A model generated the notes under the pieces. That model saw only the letters and a program-made list of their open reading frames with translations, did no database searches and had not been told where the DNA came from. The position numbers were made by a program, and so were the translations under genes. 19,515 nucleotides of DNA, from contig DQUB01000001.1 in assembly GCA_015662475.1 (NCBI GenBank), positions 1 to 19,515 on the forward strand, in the 5' to 3' direction. This document shows, piece by piece, positions 6,444 through 14,371 of this stretch. The number at the start of each line of letters is the position of its first letter. The first letter of the stretch is position 1. Origin of the DNA: Pyrodictium sp. (GTDB taxonomy: Archaea > Thermoproteota > Thermoprotei_A > Sulfolobales > Pyrodictiaceae).

Positions 6444-7943
6444 GTGCCCACCACAAAACAAAAACTATTTGCTATAGCTGTAATAGCAGCACTAATAGTT
6501 TCAAGCATTGCCGCTACAATAGTATTCTTCTTCCCACGGCAAGTTGCACCAGTACAAACAACTCCAACCCCACCAAAAGTTTCAACTCCCATGACAACAA
6601 CGCCAGCCCATACAGCTGTAGAAGCGTGTGAAGAGTGGATAACATTGACCATACTGACTAGACACCCTACAGAGATTCTGGAGAAGACAAGACAGCTCTT
6701 CCTAGAGTCCGACATAGCGAAGAAGTACTGTATCAAAGACCTTAAGTTTATCCAGCTGCCTCCAGGCTGGTGGGTCAACTACATCAAAAACCATACAGTC
6801 GATGTTGCGTGGGGTGGTGGACCAACACTCTTCGACTCACTGCTCAAAGCTGGCGTGCTAAGACCTTTAGAAGGCGAGCTTGTAGCTAAAGCGTTGAAAG
6901 AGGTTCCCGATGTGATAGCTGGTGCACCTATGAAGAGAGTTGTTGACGGCAAGGTGTACTGGGTTGCAGCAGCAATAGCAAGCTTCGGCTTCACCGTCAA
7001 CAAAGATGTTGCAAAGAGACTTGGCTACGACTGGCACAAGCTCAAGACTTGGAGAGATCTTGCTTCAGACGATCTAGGACTACTCATGTTGAAGGTTGGC
7101 GTGCCAGTGCTTGGCATAGCTGATCCTACAATGAGTACTAGCAATACTAGGATGTATGAGATAATATTGCAGGCTTATGGCTGGGAAGAAGGGTGGCGTA
7201 CACTCATCCTAATGGGTGCAAACGCCAAGATATACAGTGGTAGCTCTGATGTGAGAGATGCTGTAATTAATGGGGAGGCCATGGTGGGCATAACAATAGA
7301 CTTCTACGGGTACACAGCGCAGAAGCTTAACCCAGCATGCATATACATATTGCCTAAAGGTGAAACAATAGTTAATGGAGACCCAATAGCTGTGACCATA
7401 TCAACAAAACATCCTGAAGCAGCAGAAGCATTTGTAGCATGGGTTTTGACTGAAGGCCAAAAGGTTTGGCTTGATCCAAGCATAAACAGGCTACCTGTAA
7501 ACCCAAAGGTTTTCGAAACTCCAGAGGGTAGAGAGAGACAGGATCTCTACAAAGCATATCTTAGAACTATAAAGGCAAAGGCGATGGAGTTCAACGACAC
7601 TCTAGCCCTAATGTACGAGGATGCTATGAGACTATACTTTAAAGCAACAATAGTAGATGTAAACGATGTGTTGAAGAGTGCTTGGAAAGCTCTACTCAAA
7701 GCATACTATGTGGAGAAGAGGATCGATAAGAGGACCTTTGAAGAGCTAAAAGACAAGCTAACGAGTCTACCAACATTTGTAGATCCTATTACAGGAGAGC
7801 AAACCAAGTTCACAATACAGTATGCTATCAAGGTGAATCAGATGTTGCTCAAAGAGCCTGGAATAGCTGATAAGCTTATGGATGTATGGCGTGAAGCAGC
7901 TAGACAACAGTATCTCGAGGTGTTGAAGAGTCTTGGAAGCTAA
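6444..7943 (+). CDS. ABC transporter substrate-binding protein, Fe3+/COG1840 type
   Basis: The extracellular receptor of a family 1 importer. From GTG 6444 it has 499 residues. A hydrophobic N-terminal segment (about residues 7-28) acts as a membrane anchor or uncleaved signal, followed by a Thr/Pro-rich linker to about residue 60, typical of archaeal binding proteins and often glycosylated. The binding lobes then follow: ITLTILTRHP, the characteristic VDVAWGGGPTLFDSLLKAGVL, FGFTVNKDVAKRLGY, the hinge-region ASDD...GVPVLGIADPTMSTSNTRM, and DPIAVTISTKHPEAAEAFVAWVL. This resembles iron, thiamine or phosphonate receptors. The ligand is not decidable; the lobe-lining Tyr residues of iron binders are not clearly conserved. 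It is longer than bacterial homologues at the C-terminus by about 100 helical residues. Its stop overlaps the permease start, showing an operon. Confidence 0.87.
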   Translation: MPTTKQKLFAIAVIAALIVSSIAATIVFFFPRQVAPVQTTPTPPKVSTPMTTTPAHTAVEACEEWITLTILTRHPTEILEKTRQLFLESDIAKKYCIKDLKFIQLPPGWWVNYIKNHTVDVAWGGGPTLFDSLLKAGVLRPLEGELVAKALKEVPDVIAGAPMKRVVDGKVYWVAAAIASFGFTVNKDVAKRLGYDWHKLKTWRDLASDDLGLLMLKVGVPVLGIADPTMSTSNTRMYEIILQAYGWEEGWRTLILMGANAKIYSGSSDVRDAVINGEAMVGITIDFYGYTAQKLNPACIYILPKGETIVNGDPIAVTISTKHPEAAEAFVAWVLTEGQKVWLDPSINRLPVNPKVFETPEGRERQDLYKAYLRTIKAKAMEFNDTLALMYEDAMRLYFKATIVDVNDVLKSAWKALLKAYYVEKRIDKRTFEELKDKLTSLPTFVDPITGEQTKFTIQYAIKVNQMLLKEPGIADKLMDVWREAARQQYLEVLKSLGS

Positions 7944-9759
7944 GCTAGAGCTTACAATTAAAAAACTGAGACTACAGATGGACTTAACATCACTGCTACT
8001 CTACATCGTACCCCTCATAATGCTTTTAACCTTTTTTGTAGCCCCCATAGCAAGCATTTTCACTGGTTTAGCCTACTTCGACTGGTCTCTACTAGCCTCC
8101 CCCTTCTACATCAACCTAAAACCTGTTGGAGCGCCAGTCGAAATTAGGCAAATTTATGGTGTAACGCTGGTCATAGTGAAAGGTGTTGATATGGGTGTGA
8201 TACTCAACAGTATTGTTAACTCTCTCCTCGTAACATTTTTTGCAACTATGATAGGCACAAGTGTTGCTCTCTTAGTTGGCCTCTACGAGTTTCCCGGTAG
8301 AAGAGTATTAGCTGTATTGGCCTCCTTACCCCTGCTCGTGACACCTTTCGTCAACGCTTACGTTATAAGGCTTTTGTATGGGTTTAGCTTGCAAGGAAAC
8401 ACTATAAGCTACATGCTTCGCAGTCTTGGCATACCGTTTGAGATAGGCTTTACAGGCTTAGCCGGTATAACACTTGCACAAACACTAGCCTTCTACCCCA
8501 TAGTATACATAAATGTGTTGGCTGCACTTGGTTCTATAGATGCAACGTTGATTGAGCAAGCACTCAACTTGGGTTCTAGAGGTTTTCGCTTGATAAGAAC
8601 AGTTGTACTACCTCTCGTGCTTCCCGGAATTCTAGCTGGAGCAACACTAGTCTACATACTCAGCTTAGAAGATGTTGGTGCTCCCATAGTCTTCAACTAT
8701 AGAAATGTTATGTCATACCAAGTCTTTCTATTCTTTCAAGAGTACACTGCTATTGGGAGAACAGGTGTTGCTGCTGCTCTCTGCCTCCTAATGCTCCTAC
8801 TCGCTGTAGTTCCACTTGCGGTTGTGAGGAAGTATCTTAGCCTCAAATACTATGCTAGACTTGCACGTGGTGCTCCACGACCACTTAAAAGGTTAAAGCT
8901 TGGGCCTGTTGGCATGCTTGTAGCATATTTGCTGGTCTTTCCCATCGTAGTAGCTGCTGCTGCTCCACAGATAGGTGTGCTCATACTAGCTTTTTCGGAG
9001 AGGTGGGTTGGTGCTCTACCATCTGGCTTCACACTCAACAACTACTATGTCCTATTCTCCAAGCCTGGTGTTTTTAGAGGTATTGTGAACAGTTTAACCT
9101 ATGTTGCAACAGCCATTCCTCTTATAGCGGTGCTAGGCTTCGCCATAGCATATACTGTTGCTAGAATTCGTGTTGCTGGTATAGGCTTTCTAGACCTGCT
9201 ATCAACAGCTCCATTAGCTGTACCTGGACTTGTTGTTGCTTTCGGCTACTTCATATTCCTACATACCGTGGCACAGGGTACTATGCTAGATCCGCTAGTG
9301 TCTCCTGCAACAGTGCTTGTTCTAGCCTATGTTGTTAGGAAAATGCCGTTTACAGTACGCTCTGTATACACCGGCATTATACAAACACCTCAAGAGCTTG
9401 AGGAAGCCGCATCCTGTCTAGGCGCTAAACGCTGGCTTACAATACGGTCAATAGTGGTTCCTCTTGTCTGGCGTAGTATTGTTGCTGGACTTCTACTCAG
9501 CACAATCTATGTTATGAGCGAGGTAAGTGTTAGTGTTACAATAGGCGCTCTTGGAGGAGACATTGTCTCTCCATCTCATACTGGGCCAATAACATTTGTG
9601 ATTATGAGATTGATACAGTCGCCAAGCACTATAGGAGGTGCACAACCTCAAGCTGTAGCAGCGGCAATGGCTACAATACTAATGGCTCTTGAAGCACTTG
9701 TACTGTTCGTGGCAATTGCAAGATTGGCGGGTAGAGGTCAAATGTTGATATCCGTCTAG
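7933..9759 (+). CDS. ABC transporter permease with two fused membrane domains
   Basis: The 608-residue membrane channel of the importer. Two BPD_transp_1 domains are joined in one chain, as in SfuB/FbpB-type permeases, with about 12 hydrophobic helices. Each half carries its cytoplasmic EAA loop, the docking site for the ATPase: EQALNLGSRG...PLVLPGILAG (208-235) and EEAASCLGAKR...VPLVWRSIVAG (490-516). Because both halves are here, no second permease gene is needed. TTG at 7933 is chosen because GAGGTG lies 10 nt upstream. It overlaps the binding-protein stop by 11 bp, implying coupled translation. ATG at 7978 is possible but has no ribosome binding site and only shortens the cytoplasmic N-terminus. 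The ATPase gene follows after 59 bp. Confidence 0.93.
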   Translation: MEAKLELTIKKLRLQMDLTSLLLYIVPLIMLLTFFVAPIASIFTGLAYFDWSLLASPFYINLKPVGAPVEIRQIYGVTLVIVKGVDMGVILNSIVNSLLVTFFATMIGTSVALLVGLYEFPGRRVLAVLASLPLLVTPFVNAYVIRLLYGFSLQGNTISYMLRSLGIPFEIGFTGLAGITLAQTLAFYPIVYINVLAALGSIDATLIEQALNLGSRGFRLIRTVVLPLVLPGILAGATLVYILSLEDVGAPIVFNYRNVMSYQVFLFFQEYTAIGRTGVAAALCLLMLLLAVVPLAVVRKYLSLKYYARLARGAPRPLKRLKLGPVGMLVAYLLVFPIVVAAAAPQIGVLILAFSERWVGALPSGFTLNNYYVLFSKPGVFRGIVNSLTYVATAIPLIAVLGFAIAYTVARIRVAGIGFLDLLSTAPLAVPGLVVAFGYFIFLHTVAQGTMLDPLVSPATVLVLAYVVRKMPFTVRSVYTGIIQTPQELEEAASCLGAKRWLTIRSIVVPLVWRSIVAGLLLSTIYVMSEVSVSVTIGALGGDIVSPSHTGPITFVIMRLIQSPSTIGGAQPQAVAAAMATILMALEALVLFVAIARLAGRGQMLISV

Positions 9760-9768
9760 CCTCACCCT

Positions 9769-9777
9769 GTTTAAACC
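9769..9777 (+). promoter_or_regulatory. TATA-like box before the importer ATPase gene
   Basis: The sequence gtttaaacc lies in the 59-bp gap between permease and ATPase, with a predicted transcript start near 9799 and a leader containing GGAGGAGG. It may give the ATPase transcription independent of the first two genes, perhaps so it can serve other importers. Confidence 0.4.
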
Positions 9778-9818
9778 TCTTTAGCCAGGCTCTGGAGCAT
9801 TGGGGTGTTGGAGGAGGT

Positions 9819-10922
9819 TTGTCGAGTATAAAGGTTGTTGGTGTTAGTAAGAGGTTTGGTAGAACAGTAGCACTTGACAATGTTAGTCTTGAAGTGCGTA
9901 GAGGAGAGCTTTTCGCTATACTTGGGCCAAGCGGTTGTGGTAAGACGACACTCTTGCGTGTAATAGCTGGATTTGAAGTGCCAGACAATGGCCAAATATT
10001 CTTCGACGACGAAGACGTCACCTATAAAAGACCTGATGAACGTGGAGCTGTGATGGTGTTCCAAAACTGGGCTTTGTGGCCCCATATGAGGGTATACGAC
10101 AACATAGCCTATGGCCTCAAAGTTAGAGGTTTGCCTAAAAACGAGATAGATAGGAGAGTTAGATGGGTTTTAGACCTTCTAGGTTTAAAGGGGCTTGAAA
10201 ACAGATACCCACACCAGCTTAGTGGTGGTCAGCAGCAGAGAGTAGCTCTTGCAAGAGCTTTGGTTGTAGAGCCTAGAGTTCTACTCTTAGACGAACCATT
10301 ATCAAATCTTGATGCTAGATTGAGGTTGAAGTTGCGTGGAGAGATTAGGAAGCTGCAGAAAGAGCTTGGGATAACAGCTATCTATGTTACACACGATCAA
10401 GAAGAAGCTCTAGCTGTTGCTGATAGGGTGGCTGTTATGAGAGCTGGTAGAATTGTTGAGGTTGGCACTCCAAGAGAGATATACTCTAACCCAAAGAAGC
10501 TCTTCACAGCATTCTTCATAGGGAAAACAAGTGTTGCTCTTGCAAGAGTAGAAGATGTTGCTGGGGACATTGTGTATGTTAGGATTGGCTCGCTTCTAAT
10601 CAAAGCTGTAAACCATGGGGTGCAGAAAGGCGATAGAGATGCTGTAGTGGTGTTCAAGGCTGAGAAGGCGAGAAGCGAGCCTGAGTGGAGAGACTATGTC
10701 GAGGTTAGGGGAAGGGTTGTGGTGGCAATGTATATGGGGTCTATGGTTGAGGTAAGACTTTCTCCTCCAGGCTATAACCGCGATCTGGCCTTCTACTTGC
10801 CAGAGATAGAGCCTCCCAAACCTGGCTCACAATACACTGTCTATCTCCCGTTAAACGCTGTCCACGCTTACACTGTAGGGGGTGAAGAGGACCTGGTAAA
10901 AGAGCTGCTTGAAGAAGACTAG
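9819..10922 (+). CDS. ABC transporter ATP-binding protein, PotA/FbpC/UgpC type
   Basis: The cytoplasmic ATPase that drives the importer. The 367-residue chain has Walker A GPSGCGKTT (36-44), Q-loop Gln82, signature LSGGQQQRVALARAL (134-148), Walker B VLLLDEP (154-160), D-loop SNLD and switch His192 (THDQEEAL). Residues about 240-367 form a TOBE/MOP-like C-terminal regulatory domain, which separates it from short amino-acid importers and fits iron, polyamine or sugar importer ATPases. TTG 9819 is the only initiator before the conserved N-terminus. The GGAGGAGG tract at 9810-9817 is unusually close, best pairing about 4 nt from the start. It is the third gene of the importer set. Its stop TAG is interleaved with the stop of the convergent glutamine amidotransferase gene. 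Confidence 0.95.
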   Translation: MSSIKVVGVSKRFGRTVALDNVSLEVRRGELFAILGPSGCGKTTLLRVIAGFEVPDNGQIFFDDEDVTYKRPDERGAVMVFQNWALWPHMRVYDNIAYGLKVRGLPKNEIDRRVRWVLDLLGLKGLENRYPHQLSGGQQQRVALARALVVEPRVLLLDEPLSNLDARLRLKLRGEIRKLQKELGITAIYVTHDQEEALAVADRVAVMRAGRIVEVGTPREIYSNPKKLFTAFFIGKTSVALARVEDVAGDIVYVRIGSLLIKAVNHGVQKGDRDAVVVFKAEKARSEPEWRDYVEVRGRVVVAMYMGSMVEVRLSPPGYNRDLAFYLPEIEPPKPGSQYTVYLPLNAVHAYTVGGEEDLVKELLEED

Positions 10923-11800
10923 CTTTCTAGTTCTACAACATTGTAGGTTAGGGTTATCGGGTCTATCTCAACTAGTTTGCCGTTAAAGGTGTTGAATGTG
11001 AGCCCGCTTATCCCAGACCCGTAGTCTCTAACTGTGCTAGACACGTATCCTACTAGTCCACGTCCTAGTACGAGTACAGACTCGTAGTATGCTCTGCGGT
11101 TAGGATCGTTTTTCGCTTCAGAGCCGAGAAGGCCAACAGCATATGCTCTAGCTCTAGTCTTTGTGCCATCCGACGAGAATAGCAGCATGTTTAGGTTGAG
11201 AGCCGATTTGGGCTTGACGAAGGGGGCTAAGCTCTTAACAGCAGCTACAATGTTGTAGCCTTTGGATAGCATGTTTGAGAGGTAGAAACCGGCTAGAAGG
11301 CTGTCGCTGTACATGTCTAGAGAGCCTTTAACATCTAGCATGTCTGCAAGACGCTCTTTATCAACACCACCGTTGTGTGAAAAGAACAGGTCTATGGTTC
11401 CATTGGAGCCTACAATGTTGTAGTGGAATGGGTGGGCGTAGAGAGTGCCTCGAGGTTCACCTCTACTAGCCCGTCTAGAGTGTATCATTAGCACAAGTCT
11501 ATCCCATCCACCACCAATAGCTATTCCTCTAACACGCTCTAGCACAACATCTAGAGCAGAAAGATTTACCATGCAGGGATTGCTAGCATAGCCGTAGGCG
11601 TCAAACCTCTCATAGTATATGCTCCAAGAACCGCCCATAGCTAGTGCAACAACAACGCCAACTCCATCGCAGTGACTTTTGCCTCCATAGACCTTTTCGA
11701 GGAGAGGATCGCTCCACACAGCTTTTCGGTAGGCGTCTAGTAGCTGGAGAAGTGTAGAGACTGCTTCACGAGAGATAGCGGCGAGGAGAAGTCTACACAC
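10919..11800 (-). CDS. Class II glutamine amidotransferase-like protein
   Basis: A 293-residue Ntn-hydrolase of the GATase type 2 family, which hydrolyses glutamine to release ammonia for an unknown acceptor. Cys2 directly after the initiator (MCRLLLAA) would be the N-terminal nucleophile after methionine removal. The other class II landmarks are present: HCDGVGVV (about 43-50), IHSRRASRGEPRGTLYAHPF (about 106-125) and FFSHNGGVD (oxyanion Asn-Gly), then SLDMYSDSLLAG, equivalent to the TDSE region. No synthase domain is fused, so it resembles stand-alone YafJ/EgtC-like proteins. GTG 11800 is fixed by Cys2 and by GGGAGGTG about 7 nt upstream. It is divergent from the 88-residue gene at 11883, with a shared AT box. 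The C-terminus meets the ABC ATPase gene in a 4-bp overlap. Confidence 0.88.
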   Translation of the reverse strand: MCRLLLAAISREAVSTLLQLLDAYRKAVWSDPLLEKVYGGKSHCDGVGVVVALAMGGSWSIYYERFDAYGYASNPCMVNLSALDVVLERVRGIAIGGGWDRLVLMIHSRRASRGEPRGTLYAHPFHYNIVGSNGTIDLFFSHNGGVDKERLADMLDVKGSLDMYSDSLLAGFYLSNMLSKGYNIVAAVKSLAPFVKPKSALNLNMLLFSSDGTKTRARAYAVGLLGSEAKNDPNRRAYYESVLVLGRGLVGYVSSTVRDYGSGISGLTFNTFNGKLVEIDPITLTYNVVELES

Positions 11801-11832
11801 GTGCTAGCACCTCCCAATGTAGGGAGATAGGC

Positions 11833-11846
11833 CTTATAGTTAAAAG
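11833..11846. promoter_or_regulatory. Shared bidirectional TATA element
   Basis: The AT tract cttatagttaaaag reads TTATAG on the plus strand, about 26 nt before a predicted start near 11863. On the minus strand it reads CTTTTAAC, about 26 nt before a predicted start near 11817. Both transcripts would then have short leaders carrying Shine-Dalgarno sequences (GGGGTG before 11883, GGGAGGTG before 11800). Confidence 0.5.
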
Positions 11847-11882
11847 AAGACTGTAGTGCAGGATTTGGGGTGTTCTCGAGAT

Positions 11883-12149
11883 ATGCCTGTTGACCTGGCT
11901 TTTGAGCTTGGCTATCTCTTGAGCGATATGATTGGAGAAGAAGTCGAAATTGTAGACTATAGCTTTGATCCGGAGACAGGGAGGCTGTGTGTTAAGGCTA
12001 GGGTTGGTGGTAGAGAGGCTAGTGGGTGTGTAGAGGTTAGGGCTTGTAAGGGGCTTGCCGAGGAGAGTAAATGGGTGAGGTGTATATCTAAAAACTTTGC
12101 AGGTTCTGAAAAGCTTGTTAGAGAGCTTGCGGATAGGCTGAAGGGTTAG
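11883..12149 (+). CDS. Hypothetical protein, 88 residues
   Basis: The family is not recognised. It is a small acidic alpha/beta protein: an N-terminal helix (VDLAFELGYLLSDMIG), a strand-turn-strand with an acidic turn (VEIVDYSFDPETGRLCVKARV), a cysteine-containing strand (SGCVEVRACKG) and a C-terminal helix (EKLVRELADRLKG). Four cysteines are present but without a clear CxxC metal pair. ATG 11883 is preferred over the upstream in-frame GTG 11856 because GGGGTG lies about 10 nt upstream and the TATA element predicts a transcript start after 11856. It overlaps the convergent porB gene by 4 bp at the stops. General architecture (helix, two or three strands, helix) resembles the unknown gene at 16162, without obvious sequence identity. 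Confidence 0.65.
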   Translation: MPVDLAFELGYLLSDMIGEEVEIVDYSFDPETGRLCVKARVGGREASGCVEVRACKGLAEESKWVRCISKNFAGSEKLVRELADRLKG

Positions 12150-13096
12150 TCGGTTACAGGGCCTATAGCTTCTTCTCCAACCCACTTGTTTATGGACTCC
12201 ACGTACTCGTCTACCATCTTCTGTATCTTTGCGATCTCCTCTTCTGTCAAGTGCTTAAACCTTCCCTGAAGCTTTAGATAGTGTTTCACATGCTTTCTCT
12301 TCGGAACCTTAACGGTTACCCTAGGCGTGCCATACTCAACCTCTAAGTTTACCCAAACACCTGTCAATGTGGCCATTCTAGCAACCTCTATTGTCTTGTC
12401 ACTTGCAAATCTCCAGCCTGGCGGACATGGTGCTATCACGTGAACTACTGTTGGCCCTTCGATCTCGAATGCTTTGCGGAACTTCTCTAGCATATCTACT
12501 GGGTAGGCTGGGTTTGCTGTGGCAAAATAGGGTACACGGTGTGCCAACACAATACCCATCAAATCCTTCTTTGGTCTCCATTCGCCACGCCATTTGCTGC
12601 CTACTGGTGTTGTTGTTGTCCATGCGCCATAGGGTGTTGCACTACTTCTCTGAATCCCTGTGTTCATGTATGCTTCGTTGTCGTAGACAACGTACATTAC
12701 ATCATGTCCTCTCTCAAGCATACCGCTTAGAGATTGTAAGCCTATATCGAATGTGCCACCATCACCAACAATTGCAACTACCTTTATCTTCTTATCTCTT
12801 GGTATAACTCCTTTTCTCTTCAAAACCTTTATTGCAGCCTCAATGCCGGAAGCTACTGCTCCAGCATTTTCAAATGCAAGGTGTATGTAGGGGTTAAGCC
12901 ACGCTGTTTGGGGGAAAGTTGTTGTTGTAACCTCAACACATCCTGTAGCCTGAACCACTATTGCTGCATCGCCAACAACCTTCATCAAATGTCTCACGAT
13001 TAGAGCAGCAGCGCAACCTTGGCACATTGAGTGTCCTGGTGCAAACTTTTCTTCGCGTGGAATATCCCATATTGTGCGGAATTTGGGGGCCACCAT
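12146..13096 (-). CDS. porB: Pyruvate:ferredoxin oxidoreductase, beta subunit
   Basis: The thiamine diphosphate-binding subunit of the 2-oxoacid:ferredoxin oxidoreductase that makes acetyl-CoA, CO2 and reduced ferredoxin. Cys25, Cys28 (MCQGC), Cys53 and Cys224 (APCPPGW) match the spacing of the proximal [4Fe-4S] ligands of the family. The TPP motif is VGDGGTFDIG (from Gly111) with YDNEAYMNTGIQRS (from about 138), followed by the family-typical SSATPYGAWTTTTPVG. The 316 residues are a normal length. ATG 13096 follows GGTGGTGGG, a close Shine-Dalgarno. It is the last gene of the gamma-delta-alpha-beta operon, 50 bp after the alpha C-terminal reading frame. Pyruvate is the likeliest substrate, but related 2-oxoacid enzymes look very similar. 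Confidence 0.93.
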   Translation of the reverse strand: MVAPKFRTIWDIPREEKFAPGHSMCQGCAAALIVRHLMKVVGDAAIVVQATGCVEVTTTTFPQTAWLNPYIHLAFENAGAVASGIEAAIKVLKRKGVIPRDKKIKVVAIVGDGGTFDIGLQSLSGMLERGHDVMYVVYDNEAYMNTGIQRSSATPYGAWTTTTPVGSKWRGEWRPKKDLMGIVLAHRVPYFATANPAYPVDMLEKFRKAFEIEGPTVVHVIAPCPPGWRFASDKTIEVARMATLTGVWVNLEVEYGTPRVTVKVPKRKHVKHYLKLQGRFKHLTEEEIAKIQKMVDEYVESINKWVGEEAIGPVTD

Positions 13097-13146
13097 CCCA
13101 CCACCTACTGGGCAAGCTGGTTTTTTGCGTCTAAGGTTTCTTCCTG

Positions 13147-13404
13147 CTATTCTTTCACGCCAACATATATTGTTTCGCGCTCGCTTCTACCCTTGCTCGC
13201 TAGTTTTTCAAGGTGTTTGAACATGTCTATCACCTCTTTAACGTATATGTCTCGGCCTCCCAATCCGTGAACGAAGCTTGCAAATGGCACTCTTATATCG
13301 CGAGTGTATAGGGTTGCGATAACGTCCATTGCTAGTGGACCTTCCACTGTTGAGCCGAAGAGGACTGCTTTGTCGAGAACACCAACAGCTTTTGCTCTCT
13401 CCAA
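13147..13404 (-). CDS. porA: PorA C-terminal segment, downstream of an in-frame amber codon
   Basis: Eighty-five codons continuing porA in the same frame after TAG at 13410-13408 and one further codon (TAT). The translation (ERAKAVGVLDKAVLFGS, then GPLAMDVIATLY, then a C-terminal helix) is exactly what follows RPFPAD in PorA proteins, where the second Rossmann-like domain continues with KAVAVLDR...FG...GP. The segment has no internal stop or frameshift, so it still appears to be under selection. If translated separately it could begin at TTG 13404, two codons after the stop, by termination-reinitiation. No Shine-Dalgarno precedes that TTG. If the amber codon is read through, the full chain is 406 residues, a normal family length. 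Confidence 0.75.
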   Translation of the reverse strand: MERAKAVGVLDKAVLFGSTVEGPLAMDVIATLYTRDIRVPFASFVHGLGGRDIYVKEVIDMFKHLEKLASKGRSERETIYVGVKE

Positions 13405-13407
13405 ATA

Positions 13408-13410
13408 CTA
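13408..13410 (-). other. In-frame amber (TAG) codon interrupting porA
   Basis: The codons read GCA TAG TAT TTG GAG, in one continuous frame with conserved PorA sequence on both sides. It falls between RPFPADVVA and YLERAKAVGVLD, in a helix of the C-terminal domain. Candidate causes are readthrough, a true split gene, recent mutation or a base-calling error (one change restores Gln, Glu, Lys, Tyr, Leu, Ser or Trp). Confidence 0.85.
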
Positions 13411-14367
13411 TGCGACAACGTCTGCTGGAAATGGCCTGTACACTCTAATTTTCAGCACACCAGCTTTGATGCCTTCCTTGCGTAGACGTTGTGCAGCTGC
13501 TTTTGCTGTACCGCTTATAGCGCCCATTGTGACTATTATGTAGTCGGCATCTTCGACCATGTATGGTTCTACAAGCCAGTATTCTCTGCCAAAGCGGCGT
13601 CCAAACTCGCGTCCTGCCTCCTCTACAACTTTTATTGCATTGCGCATCGCCATTACCTGTTGCACTTTAACCTCGTAGTACCATTCTGGAGTGACAAGTG
13701 CACCCATTGTGACTGGATTGTCGATGTCTAGTACTGGGCGGTAACCTCTAGGCCTCTTGGGTATGAATGAGAGTACTTCGTCTCTAGGAGGTAGGACTAG
13801 TGGCTCGACGGTGTGACTTAGTATGAAGCCGTCTAGCGATACTAGGGTTGGGAGGAGAACGTCAGGGTGTTCTGCGATGTAGTATGCTTGTATTAGGTTG
13901 TCGTAGACTTCTTGCACGTTTTCGCTAACAAGTATTATCCATCCAGTGTCGCGTGCACTAGCTAGATCGCCGTAGTCGTTCCAGATGTTGATGGGTGCGC
14001 TTAACGCTCTAGTTGCGAGAGCCATGACGACAGGTTGTCTGAGACCACTGGCAATGTATAGTATTTCGTGCATCAGTTCTAGACCTTGGCTTGCAGTTGC
14101 TGTGAATACTCTAGCGCCAGTTGCTGCAGCAGCAACTACAGCGCTCAACGCGCTATGCTCGCTCTCAACGTGTAGAACCTCGGCATCTATTTCACCGTTT
14201 GCAGCCATTTCAGAGATGTACTCGGCAATGTGGGTTTGTGGTGTGATTGGGTAGATTGCTATAACGTCTACATCGGCATCGCGTACAGCGTATGCTGCAG
14301 CAGCACTACCTGTTGCTGCCACCCTCCTACCCTTAACCTCTTGTTTTTGAGCTAGAGCCGAAGCCAC
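13408..14367 (-). CDS. porA: Pyruvate:ferredoxin oxidoreductase, alpha subunit (N-terminal 319 residues)
   Basis: This subunit supplies the pyrimidine-binding half of the thiamine site and substrate contacts. Visible motifs are IYPITPQTHIAEY (about 38-50), HVESEHSALSAVVAAAATGAR, TATASQGLELMHE and RALSAPINIWNDYGD, the last typical of pyruvate enzymes rather than indolepyruvate ones. Residues about 275-319 begin the C-terminal Rossmann-like domain (YIIVTMGAISGTAKAAAQRL, IRVYRPFPAD), and the frame then meets TAG after VVA. GTG 14367 is supported by GGAGGTG about 7 nt upstream. It lies 4 bp after porD. Truncated here, the protein would lack about 85 residues that the family uses to finish the domain, so the downstream segment is probably needed for function. 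Confidence 0.9.
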   Translation of the reverse strand: MASALAQKQEVKGRRVAATGSAAAAYAVRDADVDVIAIYPITPQTHIAEYISEMAANGEIDAEVLHVESEHSALSAVVAAAATGARVFTATASQGLELMHEILYIASGLRQPVVMALATRALSAPINIWNDYGDLASARDTGWIILVSENVQEVYDNLIQAYYIAEHPDVLLPTLVSLDGFILSHTVEPLVLPPRDEVLSFIPKRPRGYRPVLDIDNPVTMGALVTPEWYYEVKVQQVMAMRNAIKVVEEAGREFGRRFGREYWLVEPYMVEDADYIIVTMGAISGTAKAAAQRLRKEGIKAGVLKIRVYRPFPADVVA

Positions 14368-14371
14368 CTCT

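Noticed and set aside
12391..12807. Plus-strand open frame opposite porB
   Set aside because: It lies wholly antisense to a well-supported gene, has cysteine- and leucine-rich low-plausibility composition and no promoter or Shine-Dalgarno sequence.
13408..13410. Pyrrolysine insertion or general UAG reassignment at the porA amber codon
   Set aside because: Sixteen of 22 complete genes here end in TAG, and crenarchaea are not known to carry the pyrrolysine genes. A codon-specific event remains possible, a code change does not.
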